Assembly: GCA_014859605.1 (NCBI GenBank)
Contig: JACUTW010000011.1
Coordinates: 1-45,981, forward strand
Length of the DNA: 45,981 nt
Reading direction: 5' to 3'
DNA from: Desulfuromonadales bacterium
GTDB taxonomy: Bacteria > Desulfobacterota > Desulfuromonadia > Desulfuromonadales > UBA2197
Program-made: the position numbers and the translations under genes
Notes under the pieces: model-generated
What the model was told of the DNA's origin: nothing
Seen by the model: only the letters and a program-made list of their open reading frames with translations
Database searches by the model: none
Shown: piece after piece, positions 1 through 7,488 of the stretch
Numbering within the stretch: position 1 is the first letter of the stretch
Layout of the letters: each line of letters opens with the position of its first letter

Positions 1-60
1 TTATTCAAAAAGATTTCATCCCCTTGATCCCCTTCATCCCTGTTAGAAAAGGTACTGCTT

Positions 61-1275
61 TCAGCTCGCCTTCCGCGCTGTAATGACATACACCGGATTC
101 TGCGCCTCGAACATGCGATATTCCGTGAGATTACGGGTGCGGGCCACGTTAATGCAAACGATTTCCAGGAGATAGCCATGATCCTCAAAAAACTCCACGG
201 ACTTGGTCAGGGTATCGAGAGTGACGGCATTGAGGACAATCACCCCATCCGCCTTGAGGCGCTTGTCGAGGAGGCTGATAATCTCTTCGAGGTTGCCGCC
301 GGAGCCGCCGAGAAAGACCCGATCCGGATCGGGAATCCCTTCCATTCCCTCGGGGGCGCAGGCTTCGACGAGCTGGACGTTGCGGGCGACGAACTTCTTG
401 AGGTTGTCGCGGAGATGGATCAGGGCCTCGGGATTCTTTTCGATGGCAAAGAGCTTGCCATTGGGGAGAAGGTTACTCGCCTCAATGGAGACCGAGCCGC
501 TGCCGGCGCCGATATCCCAGAAGATGAGGTCGTCCTGCAAAGAGAGCTTGGCGAGAGTGACGGCCCGCACTTCCTGCTTGGTGATCATCTTCTTGACGGA
601 AGCGAACTCATCGTCGTTGATCCCGAGCAGGGGATACTGCTGGAGAGTCGGCTCCCAGACCTTGATGAAGATGACGATATTGAGGGGGGCGGCCGGGAGC
701 TCCAACAAGCCCTTGACGTCGGTGCGGGTAAGCTTTTCATCGGCCAAACCGAGGCTTTCGCAGAGCCAGACGACATACCCTTCGGCGCCACGGGAAAGGA
801 GTTCGGCGGCGATCACTGCCGGCGTATTCTTTTCGTCGGTGAGGACGGCGGCCTTCTCGGCCGCGACGATGCGATCGATCGTCCCCTTGAGGCCACGTCC
901 ATGCACCGAGACGAAGATGGCGTCATCCCACGGCTCTTTGATCTGGGCAAAGGCGTACTGGACGCTGGTGACGTTGGGGAGGATCTCGATCCGCTCCTTG
1001 GGGAGGTTGCGCAGCAGAAAGCGGGCAATGCCGAAGAAGTTGGGATCGCCGGAGGCGAGGATGACGACGCGCTGTTCGCTGCTGCGCAAAAACTCCAAGA
1101 CTTCGGGGAGACTCGGCAGCTCGCGCTTCTCCCCCTGAAAATCGGCGAAGATATCGAGATGGCGCTGGTGGCCGATGAGCAGATCGGCCCGGGCAATGAC
1201 CTCCCGCGCCTTGCTGCCGAACCCTTCCCAGCCGGTGATGCCGGCGCCGACGAGATAAATCATTTCCTGGGCCAT
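61..1275 (-). CDS. cobL: Precorrin-6Y C5,15-methyltransferase (CbiE/CbiT fusion, CobL-type)
   Basis: 404-aa ORF; N-terminal tetrapyrrole methylase-like region (IYLVGAGITGWEGF, LASGDPNFFGIARFL) and C-terminal SAM methyltransferase motif (FWDIGAGSGSVSIEASNL); SD GGAGG upstream of ATG. Confidence 0.93.
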   Translation of the reverse strand: MAQEMIYLVGAGITGWEGFGSKAREVIARADLLIGHQRHLDIFADFQGEKRELPSLPEVLEFLRSSEQRVVILASGDPNFFGIARFLLRNLPKERIEILPNVTSVQYAFAQIKEPWDDAIFVSVHGRGLKGTIDRIVAAEKAAVLTDEKNTPAVIAAELLSRGAEGYVVWLCESLGLADEKLTRTDVKGLLELPAAPLNIVIFIKVWEPTLQQYPLLGINDDEFASVKKMITKQEVRAVTLAKLSLQDDLIFWDIGAGSGSVSIEASNLLPNGKLFAIEKNPEALIHLRDNLKKFVARNVQLVEACAPEGMEGIPDPDRVFLGGSGGNLEEIISLLDKRLKADGVIVLNAVTLDTLTKSVEFFEDHGYLLEIVCINVARTRNLTEYRMFEAQNPVYVITARKAS

Positions 1276-1289
1276 GGTTGCCTCCGTTT

Positions 1290-1364
1290 GTAGGGGCGTC
1301 GCATGCGTCGCCCTGGTTTTTCCATATAAAATTCACAATCGGGCACGGCACGCCGTGCCCCTAC
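1290..1364. repeat. Paired palindromic intergenic repeat units (GTAGGGGCGTCGCATGCGTCGCCC ... GGGCACGGCACGCCGTGCCCCTAC)
   Basis: Read directly: outer GTAGGGGC/GCCCCTAC ends are inverted; each arm is itself near-palindromic; lies between gspK and cobL. Confidence 0.85.
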
Positions 1365-1385
1365 AATGTGCAAACAAATATCCTG

Positions 1386-2306
1386 TCAATAAACCCGCCG
1401 CCAGAGCTGCCGATTGCCGGCTTTTTCCAACAGCACTTCGACCGTGCGTACCCCGTCGTTAACCTGGGCACTGCTGCGGATCTGGTAGAACTGACTGGTC
1501 ACGGCGATATCGACATTGCGATTCAGGGCCGAATAGGTCGCGAGACCCAGGACTTCCTGCACTTCCGCCAGAGATTTAAAGGGCTTCTCCTGGCGCCGCT
1601 CCAACAACTGTTCGATATCGCTGGCAGTCACGTCACTATCCCAGATCAACAGAAGATCTTTGCCGGCGGTGTTGAGATTGAGGCGGCTCACCCCGGCGAC
1701 GGTGACATGCGGCGTCAGCTTGTCGACGATTTCCGGAGTAAATCCTTTCACCAGCAGCAGTTCGTCGACCGTATCGAGGGGGCCGTCCTTGCTCGCCAGC
1801 GGCGACGCCAGCCCCTGATACCAGGAATTTTCCGCGCCGCGCGGCGAGGTCGTTTGATTACGATCGATCCAGTCGATCAGGGCGTCGCTGAGGGCGTCAG
1901 GGTCGTCAATCTCCAACTGGGTCAAGAGGCGGCGTAAACGATCCCGCATCAGCGGATTCGGATTCTCACCGAGGTTATCGACCACCTTGTTGAGATTGAA
2001 GCGGCCATCCTCATCGATAATGCGGATTGAAACGCTGGCATCGTCACTGACCGGATAAGACGGAATCCCCACCCCCCACATTTCACCCGGCGCATCGTAA
2101 CCATTGTTATCGTCGCGCAACAACTGCCGTCCGACCTCCACCCCGCCGCGGGCCAGATAATAGGCGCGATTGCTGTCACGGAAAGTTTCGGTCAAGCGCA
2201 AATCAACCAGGGTCGAAAAGGCCCAGTCGGTGAGGAGGGCCGACAGCAGGGCGACAACGACAAGAACCAGAAGGAGGACGGCACCGCGTTGATTACGAAG
2301 AGTCAT
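1386..2306 (-). CDS. gspK: Type II secretion system minor pseudopilin GspK
   Basis: N-terminal RNQRGAVLLLVLVVVALLSALLTDWAF, then GspK-like ...FRDSNRAYYLARGGVEVGRQLL; follows gspJ. Confidence 0.9.
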   Translation of the reverse strand: MTLRNQRGAVLLLVLVVVALLSALLTDWAFSTLVDLRLTETFRDSNRAYYLARGGVEVGRQLLRDDNNGYDAPGEMWGVGIPSYPVSDDASVSIRIIDEDGRFNLNKVVDNLGENPNPLMRDRLRRLLTQLEIDDPDALSDALIDWIDRNQTTSPRGAENSWYQGLASPLASKDGPLDTVDELLLVKGFTPEIVDKLTPHVTVAGVSRLNLNTAGKDLLLIWDSDVTASDIEQLLERRQEKPFKSLAEVQEVLGLATYSALNRNVDIAVTSQFYQIRSSAQVNDGVRTVEVLLEKAGNRQLWRRVY

Positions 2307-2917
2307 CGCGACACCCCATCCGGGAGATCGAAGGTGCCGCGCAGCACGGTTTCACGATTCTCCGCATCAAGGAGAGTGATCGTCAGCTCCACCAACTGCG
2401 GCAGCGCATTGATCCCTTCCCCGGACCAACTGTCCACCCAGCCATTGGCCCCGTAAAAACGCCACAGGACACTTTTGACGTTGCCGCACAACGGGTAGGA
2501 GCCGCTGTCCAGGCGGTCGCGCAGATGATACGGCTCTTCACTGCGAACGAGATAAAGGCGGTCACTGGCGCTGCCGTCCATCGGTTGCAAACCATAACGC
2601 AGGGCCGCCATGCCGCCGCGACCGGTCGCCGCCAAGGTCGTTGATGCGGTCGCAAAGCGGAGCTCGGGGCGGCCGTCGCGATCCGTTGTTGCCAGAAATA
2701 ATTTGCTCCCTGTCGCCGGAATCCAGGCGCCGCGCAGTTCGCGGCCGAGGCGCTCAAAGAGGACCCGGCCGATTTGTGACGTTTCGCTCTCGACCAGCAC
2801 CTGCTGGCGGGCGGTGAAGACGGCGGTAAAGACGCCGTAGATAGCGGTCAGGACGATGGCGGTGAGGCTGACCGCGATCAGCACCTCGATGAGGGTGAAG
2901 CCGGCGGAGCGTTTCAT
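2303..2917 (-). CDS. gspJ: Type II secretion system minor pseudopilin GspJ
   Basis: MKRSAGFTLIEVLIAVSLTAIVLTAIYG prepilin leader; the longer listed ORF (to 3064) reads through a palindromic repeat, so start placed at ATG 2917. Confidence 0.88.
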   Translation of the reverse strand: MKRSAGFTLIEVLIAVSLTAIVLTAIYGVFTAVFTARQQVLVESETSQIGRVLFERLGRELRGAWIPATGSKLFLATTDRDGRPELRFATASTTLAATGRGGMAALRYGLQPMDGSASDRLYLVRSEEPYHLRDRLDSGSYPLCGNVKSVLWRFYGANGWVDSWSGEGINALPQLVELTITLLDAENRETVLRGTFDLPDGVSR

Positions 2918-2945
2918 AGCAGGTAACTTTTGCCCTGCAATGGCT

Positions 2946-3039
2946 CCCTCCCCTTCAAGGGGAGGGCTGGGGTGGGGATGGGAAGCTTTTTCGGCAATGC
3001 AACCCATCCCCCTCCTGACCTCCCCCTTGAAAGGGGAGG
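2946..3039. repeat. Palindromic intergenic repeat (CCCTCCCCTTCAAGGGGAGGG ... CCTCCCCCTTGAAAGGGGAGG)
   Basis: Two hairpin-forming units read directly between gspI and gspJ. Confidence 0.8.
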
Positions 3040-3060
3040 AATATAAATCAAGCCCCGCAC

Positions 3061-3459
3061 TCACAACGAACCACTATCACGAACAAAGGAGGTCAGCGTC
3101 ACCGCTTCGTTGCGCTCGACCGCCCCCCAACTTACCGACAGATCGATGCGCCGCACCGACGGCAGCGGGGTATCGAGCCAGACGCTTTGCCAGCGAAAGC
3201 GTTCGTCCGGCGCTGGAAAATCACCGCTTTCATCCTGCCGGCTGCTCTCCTTGCGGGCCGCAACCTCAATCTCGGCAAGGCGGCTCTGGGCGAGGAGGGT
3301 GGCGCGGGTGGTCTGCTGCAAGCGATCGTGCACCGCCAGCGAGCGATTGCCGAGGCCAAGGAGGACGGTCACCGCCATTGCGACAATCGCCGTGGCGATC
3401 ATCACTTCGAGGAGGGTGAAGCCGCGCATCGATCGTTTAAAACTCACGATATCCCTCAT
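3061..3459 (-). CDS. gspI: Type II secretion system minor pseudopilin GspI
   Basis: FKRSMRGFTLLEVMIATAIVAMAVTVLLGLGNRSLAVHD leader, ~130 aa, position in operon. Confidence 0.88.
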   Translation of the reverse strand: MRDIVSFKRSMRGFTLLEVMIATAIVAMAVTVLLGLGNRSLAVHDRLQQTTRATLLAQSRLAEIEVAARKESSRQDESGDFPAPDERFRWQSVWLDTPLPSVRRIDLSVSWGAVERNEAVTLTSFVRDSGSL

Positions 3460-4057
3460 AAACCTCGGCGCTGCCGGTATAAGAAAGGAGGCGGATGGTC
3501 AGTATTTTTTGATCCGCACTTTCAAGATGAATGACCGTCTGCGGCAGCCATCCGGTCGGCGAAATCGCCATGGTCGTGACCCCGCTGCTCACCTTTTCCT
3601 GACCGGCCACCGCCACATCAAGGAGCTTCACCCCACTCGGCAGTTGACTCTCCGCCGCCAACCCTTTGACCGCCACCACTTCGCGACTGGCATTGAGGGT
3701 GCGGGGACGCAGTGCATTGTTATCAAGATCGAAGAGGAGGCGATGTTCTTTGCCGCTCAGGGCCGCCTCGTTGTAAAGGAACTTGGTGGTTCCGGCAATG
3801 CGCCGCGCCCCGCGTTCGGGGCCGCCGGCATCGATCTCCGGGAGGCGGGGGATGACCAGCGACGAGAAGAGGGCGATGAGGAAAAGGACGACCATCAACT
3901 CGATCAGGGTGAAGCCGCGGGCGGCGCGACGAAGCTTAAAGTCCCCCTTTGGAAAAGGGGGATTTAGGGGGATTTGCCCGGTCGCAAAGAGAAATCCCCC
4001 CCGGCCCCCCTTTTTCAAAGGGGGGGGATATATGCATTGTTTAGCCAACGGAGGCAT
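3437..4057 (-). CDS. gspH: Type II secretion system minor pseudopilin GspH (start uncertain)
   Basis: RRAARGFTLIELMVVLFLIALFSSLVIPRLPEI; nearest upstream in-frame ATG compatible with the gspG stop is 4057 (TTG alternatives exist inside the repeat). Confidence 0.78.
   Translation of the reverse strand: MPPLAKQCIYPPPLKKGGRGGFLFATGQIPLNPPFPKGDFKLRRAARGFTLIELMVVLFLIALFSSLVIPRLPEIDAGGPERGARRIAGTTKFLYNEAALSGKEHRLLFDLDNNALRPRTLNASREVVAVKGLAAESQLPSGVKLLDVAVAGQEKVSSGVTTMAISPTGWLPQTVIHLESADQKILTIRLLSYTGSAEVYEGYREF
3943..4027. repeat. Palindromic repeat (CCCCCTTTGGAAAAGGGGGATTTAGGGGGATTT ... AAATCCCCCCCGGCCCCCCTTTTTCAAAGGGGGGG)
   Basis: Large imperfect inverted repeat read directly; lies within the apparent 5' end of gspH. 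Confidence 0.82.
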
Positions 4058-4064
4058 GATCCGT

Positions 4065-4499
4065 TCAGTCGAGCTTCCAGCTTTCGATATCGGCATCTTT
4101 CCCTTCGCCCCCGGCTTCGGCGTCGGCTCCGAGGGAGATCAGGTCAAAATCGCCATGGATGCCGGGGGAAAGGTAGACGTACGGTGTCCCCCAAGGGTCG
4201 GTGGGAACCCGCTTGAGATAGCCACCGTCCGGATATTTGGCGGGGATACGGCCGATCGTCGGCTTGCTCACCAGCGCTGCCAGGCCCTGTTCGGTCGTCG
4301 GGTAAAAGCCGTTATCGAGTTTGAAGAGGCCAAGAGATTGTTCAATCCCCTTGATATCCGTCGCTGCCTTGGTGATCCGCGCTTCGTCGGGGCGACTGAG
4401 GAGTTTGGGGACGACAAAGGCGGCGAGGATGCCGAGAATAACGACGACGACCATTATTTCGATGAGGGTAAAGCCGCGCTGATTGTGGTGTTTTTTCAT
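4065..4499 (-). CDS. gspG: Type II secretion system major pseudopilin GspG
   Basis: [40 protein letters not shown] and C-terminal G-type [39 protein letters not shown]. Confidence 0.96.
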   Translation of the reverse strand: MKKHHNQRGFTLIEIMVVVVILGILAAFVVPKLLSRPDEARITKAATDIKGIEQSLGLFKLDNGFYPTTEQGLAALVSKPTIGRIPAKYPDGGYLKRVPTDPWGTPYVYLSPGIHGDFDLISLGADAEAGGEGKDADIESWKLD

Positions 4500-4514
4500 A
4501 AAAATCCCTTGTCT

Positions 4515-4590
4515 GTAGGGGCGCAGCATGCTGCGCCCGATTCTTCATTTTCAAATACCACAAAACGGGCGCAGCATGCTGCGCCCCTAC
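4515..4590. repeat. Perfect inverted repeat GTAGGGGCGCAGCATGCTGCGCCC ... GGGCGCAGCATGCTGCGCCCCTAC
   Basis: Both 24-nt arms read directly; between gspF and gspG; the right arm contains the gspF TAG stop (4587-4589 on +). Confidence 0.92.
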
Positions 4591-5798
4591 TTCATCCCCT
4601 GACTCGCTTCGAAGATCGGCAGGAGGATGGCCATGACGATAAAGCCGACGGCGCTCCCCATGACCAGGATCATCAACGGTTCAAGGAGAGAGAGGAGGCG
4701 ATTGATCGCCATATCGACCTGTTGTTCATAGGTATCGGCGACGCGCAGCAGCATAGTTTCGAGCTCGCCGCTTTTCTCGCCGACAGCGATCATCTGCGTC
4801 ACCATCGCCGGCAGGAGCCGGGAGCGGCGCAGCGGTTCGGCCAATCCCTCCCCTTCGCGCACCGCCATGCTCGTTTCCGCCAGGGCGCCTTGCAGGACGC
4901 GGTTACCGACGAGTTGCCGGGCAATCTCCAGCGCCTTGAGCATCGGCATGCCGCTCTGCAGCAGGGTCGCCAGAGTGCGGGTCAGTCGCGCCGCAGCAAT
5001 CTGGGTATTGAGGCGGCCAAAGAGGGGGAGTTTGAGGGCGATGGTATCGCGCCGTAGCTGTCCGGCGCTGGTGCGCAGATAGCGGGCAAGAAACACGAAA
5101 CCGATCGCCAGCAGGATCAGCAGGATCCAGCCGTAGCTGCTGAGAAAATGGCTGACCCCGATGAGCAGACGGGTCGGCAGCGGCAGCGCCTGGCCGAGAT
5201 CTTCGATCATCCGGGTAATCTTGGGGACAACGAAAGCGACCAGAAAGACTAACACCGAACCGCCGACCACCGCCATCAGCAGCGGATAGGTAATCGCCGC
5301 GAGGATGCGGCCGCGTAGCTTGGCCTGATCTTCGAGGAAGTCGGCGAGCCGTTCCAGGGTCAGTTCGAGGGTGCCGCTGCTTTCGCCGACCTGAATCATG
5401 TTGACATAAAGATCGGAGAAGATGCGCGGATGGCGGCTCAAAGCGACATGCAGCGCCTCCCCCTGAATCACTGCTTCGCGCGCCAGCGCCAGGGCCCGGC
5501 CGAATTGGCGGTTTTCCACCTGACCGCCAACAGTCGCCAGCGTTTCATCGAGAGTCAGGCCGGCCGCAAGGAGGACAGCGATCTGCCGGGTCGCCATCGC
5601 CAGTTCATCGACGGCGACCTTTTGCCGGGACAAACCGCCGAAGAATCCCTTGCTTGCCCCGGTCGTTTCCTGCACCTCGGAGGCGTAGATCCCTTCCTCC
5701 CGCAGCTTGGCGAGGACCGCGCGCCGCCCCGCCCCTTCGACGCTGCCGTTGACTTTGCGGCCATTGGCGTCAAAGCCGGCGTAATCGAAGAGCGGCAT
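4587..5798 (-). CDS. gspF: Type II secretion system inner membrane protein GspF
   Basis: 403 aa; MPLFDYAGFDANGRKVNGSVEGAGRRAVLAKLREEGI and GspF repeats; SD AGGAGGAGG. Confidence 0.95.
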   Translation of the reverse strand: MPLFDYAGFDANGRKVNGSVEGAGRRAVLAKLREEGIYASEVQETTGASKGFFGGLSRQKVAVDELAMATRQIAVLLAAGLTLDETLATVGGQVENRQFGRALALAREAVIQGEALHVALSRHPRIFSDLYVNMIQVGESSGTLELTLERLADFLEDQAKLRGRILAAITYPLLMAVVGGSVLVFLVAFVVPKITRMIEDLGQALPLPTRLLIGVSHFLSSYGWILLILLAIGFVFLARYLRTSAGQLRRDTIALKLPLFGRLNTQIAAARLTRTLATLLQSGMPMLKALEIARQLVGNRVLQGALAETSMAVREGEGLAEPLRRSRLLPAMVTQMIAVGEKSGELETMLLRVADTYEQQVDMAINRLLSLLEPLMILVMGSAVGFIVMAILLPIFEASQGMK

Positions 5799-5799
5799 T

Positions 5800-7488
5800 C
5801 TAGACCTCCTCCTGAGTGACGCGCAGCACCTCTTCGAGAGTGGTCTCGCCGGCGGCCGCTTTGGCCAGGCCGGCGTCGCGCAGCGACTTCATCCCTTTGC
5901 GCTGCGCTGCCGCCTTGATCGTCGCGGCATCCTTGCGCGCCAGCAGGAGCTCGCGGGTCTCTTCGTCGACCGGCAGGAGTTCGTAGATGCCGCTGCGGCC
6001 GCGGTAACCGAGCCCCATGCAGCGTTCACAACCACGCCCGCGGTAATACAGGGCGCCATCGTCGGGGAGACCGGCATCGGCGAGGAGATTAGGCGAGGGA
6101 CGATAAGATTCGCGGCAGTGCGGACAGATTTGCCGCACCAGGCGCTGGGCGATGATGCCGACGATCGAGGAAGCCGCCAGGAAAGGTTCGATCCCCATCT
6201 CGACGAGGCGGGTCAAAGCACCGGCCGCATCGTTGGTGTGCAGGGTCGAAAAGACCATGTGACCGGTGAGGGCCGACTGGACGGCAATCTCGGCAGTCTC
6301 GGCATCGCGGATCTCGCCAACCATGATGATATCCGGATCCTGACGGAGGATGGAGCGCAAACCGTTGGCAAAGGTGAGATCGATCTTGGCGTTGACTTGA
6401 ATCTGCCCAACGCCGGGGAGCTGGTACTCGATCGGGTCTTCGACGGTGATGATATTCTTTTCACGATTATTGAGGCGGGTCAGGGCGGCATACAGGGTGG
6501 TCGTCTTGCCGGAACCGGTCGGGCCGGTCACCAGGAAGATACCGTGACTCTTGCGGATCATATTGTCGAGCTGGTGGAGAAGATCCGCTTCGAGGCCGAT
6601 ATCCTCCAGCTGCAATACTTGACTGCCGTGATCGAGGAGGCGCAGCACCACCCGCTCGCCAAAAGCAGTCGGCAGAGTCGAGACGCGGACATCGACATCC
6701 TTGCCGGCGATACGGACGCGAAAGCGGCCGTCCTGGGGGAGGCGCTTCTCGGCGATATTGAGGGCCGCCATGATCTTGAGGCGCGAAGTGATGGCGGCAT
6801 GGGATTTGTGCGGTGGCCGCAGCGCTTCGTAAAGGATGCCGTCAATGCGGTAGCGGACGATGAGTTCGCTTTCGAAGGGTTCGATATGGATATCGCTCGC
6901 CCGCTCTTTGTACCCTTGGGTGATGAGGCTGTTGACAAAGCGGATGACTGGCGCTTCGTCGGAGACATCGAGGAGATCTTCCGGTTCCGGAGCGCGGCTG
7001 TCATTGTCGCCGGCGGCAATCTCTTCGACCATCTCCTTCGCCCCTTCGGAGCGGCGTTCGAAATCGCGATTGATGGCGCGGAGGATTTCATCGGCCGGGG
7101 CAACGACCGGAAGAATCCGCGCGCCGGTAAGGATGGCGAGATCATTGAGGGGGCGGCTGTCGTAAGGGTCGGCAACTGCGAGGCGCAGCCCGCCGTCCTG
7201 TTGGCCGAGTGGAAAGATGCGGAGATCTTTGAGATAAGCGAGGCTGAGGCGGTTGCCGAGATCAGCCAGTGACGCTTCGGGTGGAATCGTTTCCAGCAAG
7301 GGCAGACCACTTTGGCTCGCCAGCGCGCGGGCGAGTTGCAGCGGGGTAATGCTCTTCTGGCTCAGCAGCAGATCGCCGAGACGGCGCCCGGGTTTGGCCT
7401 TTTGCTGCGCAAGGACGGCATCGCGGGCACTGGCGGAGAGATCGCCGGCAGCAACGAGGAGTTCGCCGAGGAGAACCCACTCACTCAT
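5800..7488 (-). CDS. gspE: Type II secretion system ATPase GspE
   Basis: Walker A GPTGSGKTTTLYAAL, ASP/HIS boxes (VEDPIEYQL, LRQDPDIIMVGEIRDAETAEIAVQSALTGH), zinc-binding CPHC...CERC; start placed at MSEWVLLGELL. Confidence 0.95.
   Translation of the reverse strand: MSEWVLLGELLVAAGDLSASARDAVLAQQKAKPGRRLGDLLLSQKSITPLQLARALASQSGLPLLETIPPEASLADLGNRLSLAYLKDLRIFPLGQQDGGLRLAVADPYDSRPLNDLAILTGARILPVVAPADEILRAINRDFERRSEGAKEMVEEIAAGDNDSRAPEPEDLLDVSDEAPVIRFVNSLITQGYKERASDIHIEPFESELIVRYRIDGILYEALRPPHKSHAAITSRLKIMAALNIAEKRLPQDGRFRVRIAGKDVDVRVSTLPTAFGERVVLRLLDHGSQVLQLEDIGLEADLLHQLDNMIRKSHGIFLVTGPTGSGKTTTLYAALTRLNNREKNIITVEDPIEYQLPGVGQIQVNAKIDLTFANGLRSILRQDPDIIMVGEIRDAETAEIAVQSALTGHMVFSTLHTNDAAGALTRLVEMGIEPFLAASSIVGIIAQRLVRQICPHCRESYRPSPNLLADAGLPDDGALYYRGRGCERCMGLGYRGRSGIYELLPVDEETRELLLARKDAATIKAAAQRKGMKSLRDAGLAKAAAGETTLEEVLRVTQEEV

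Noticed and set aside
2918-3064. N-terminal extension of GspJ (MSAGLDLYSSPFKGEVRRGMGCIAEKASHPHPSPPLEGEG...)
   Set aside because: It is translation of a palindromic repeat; a normal prepilin leader starts at ATG 2917.
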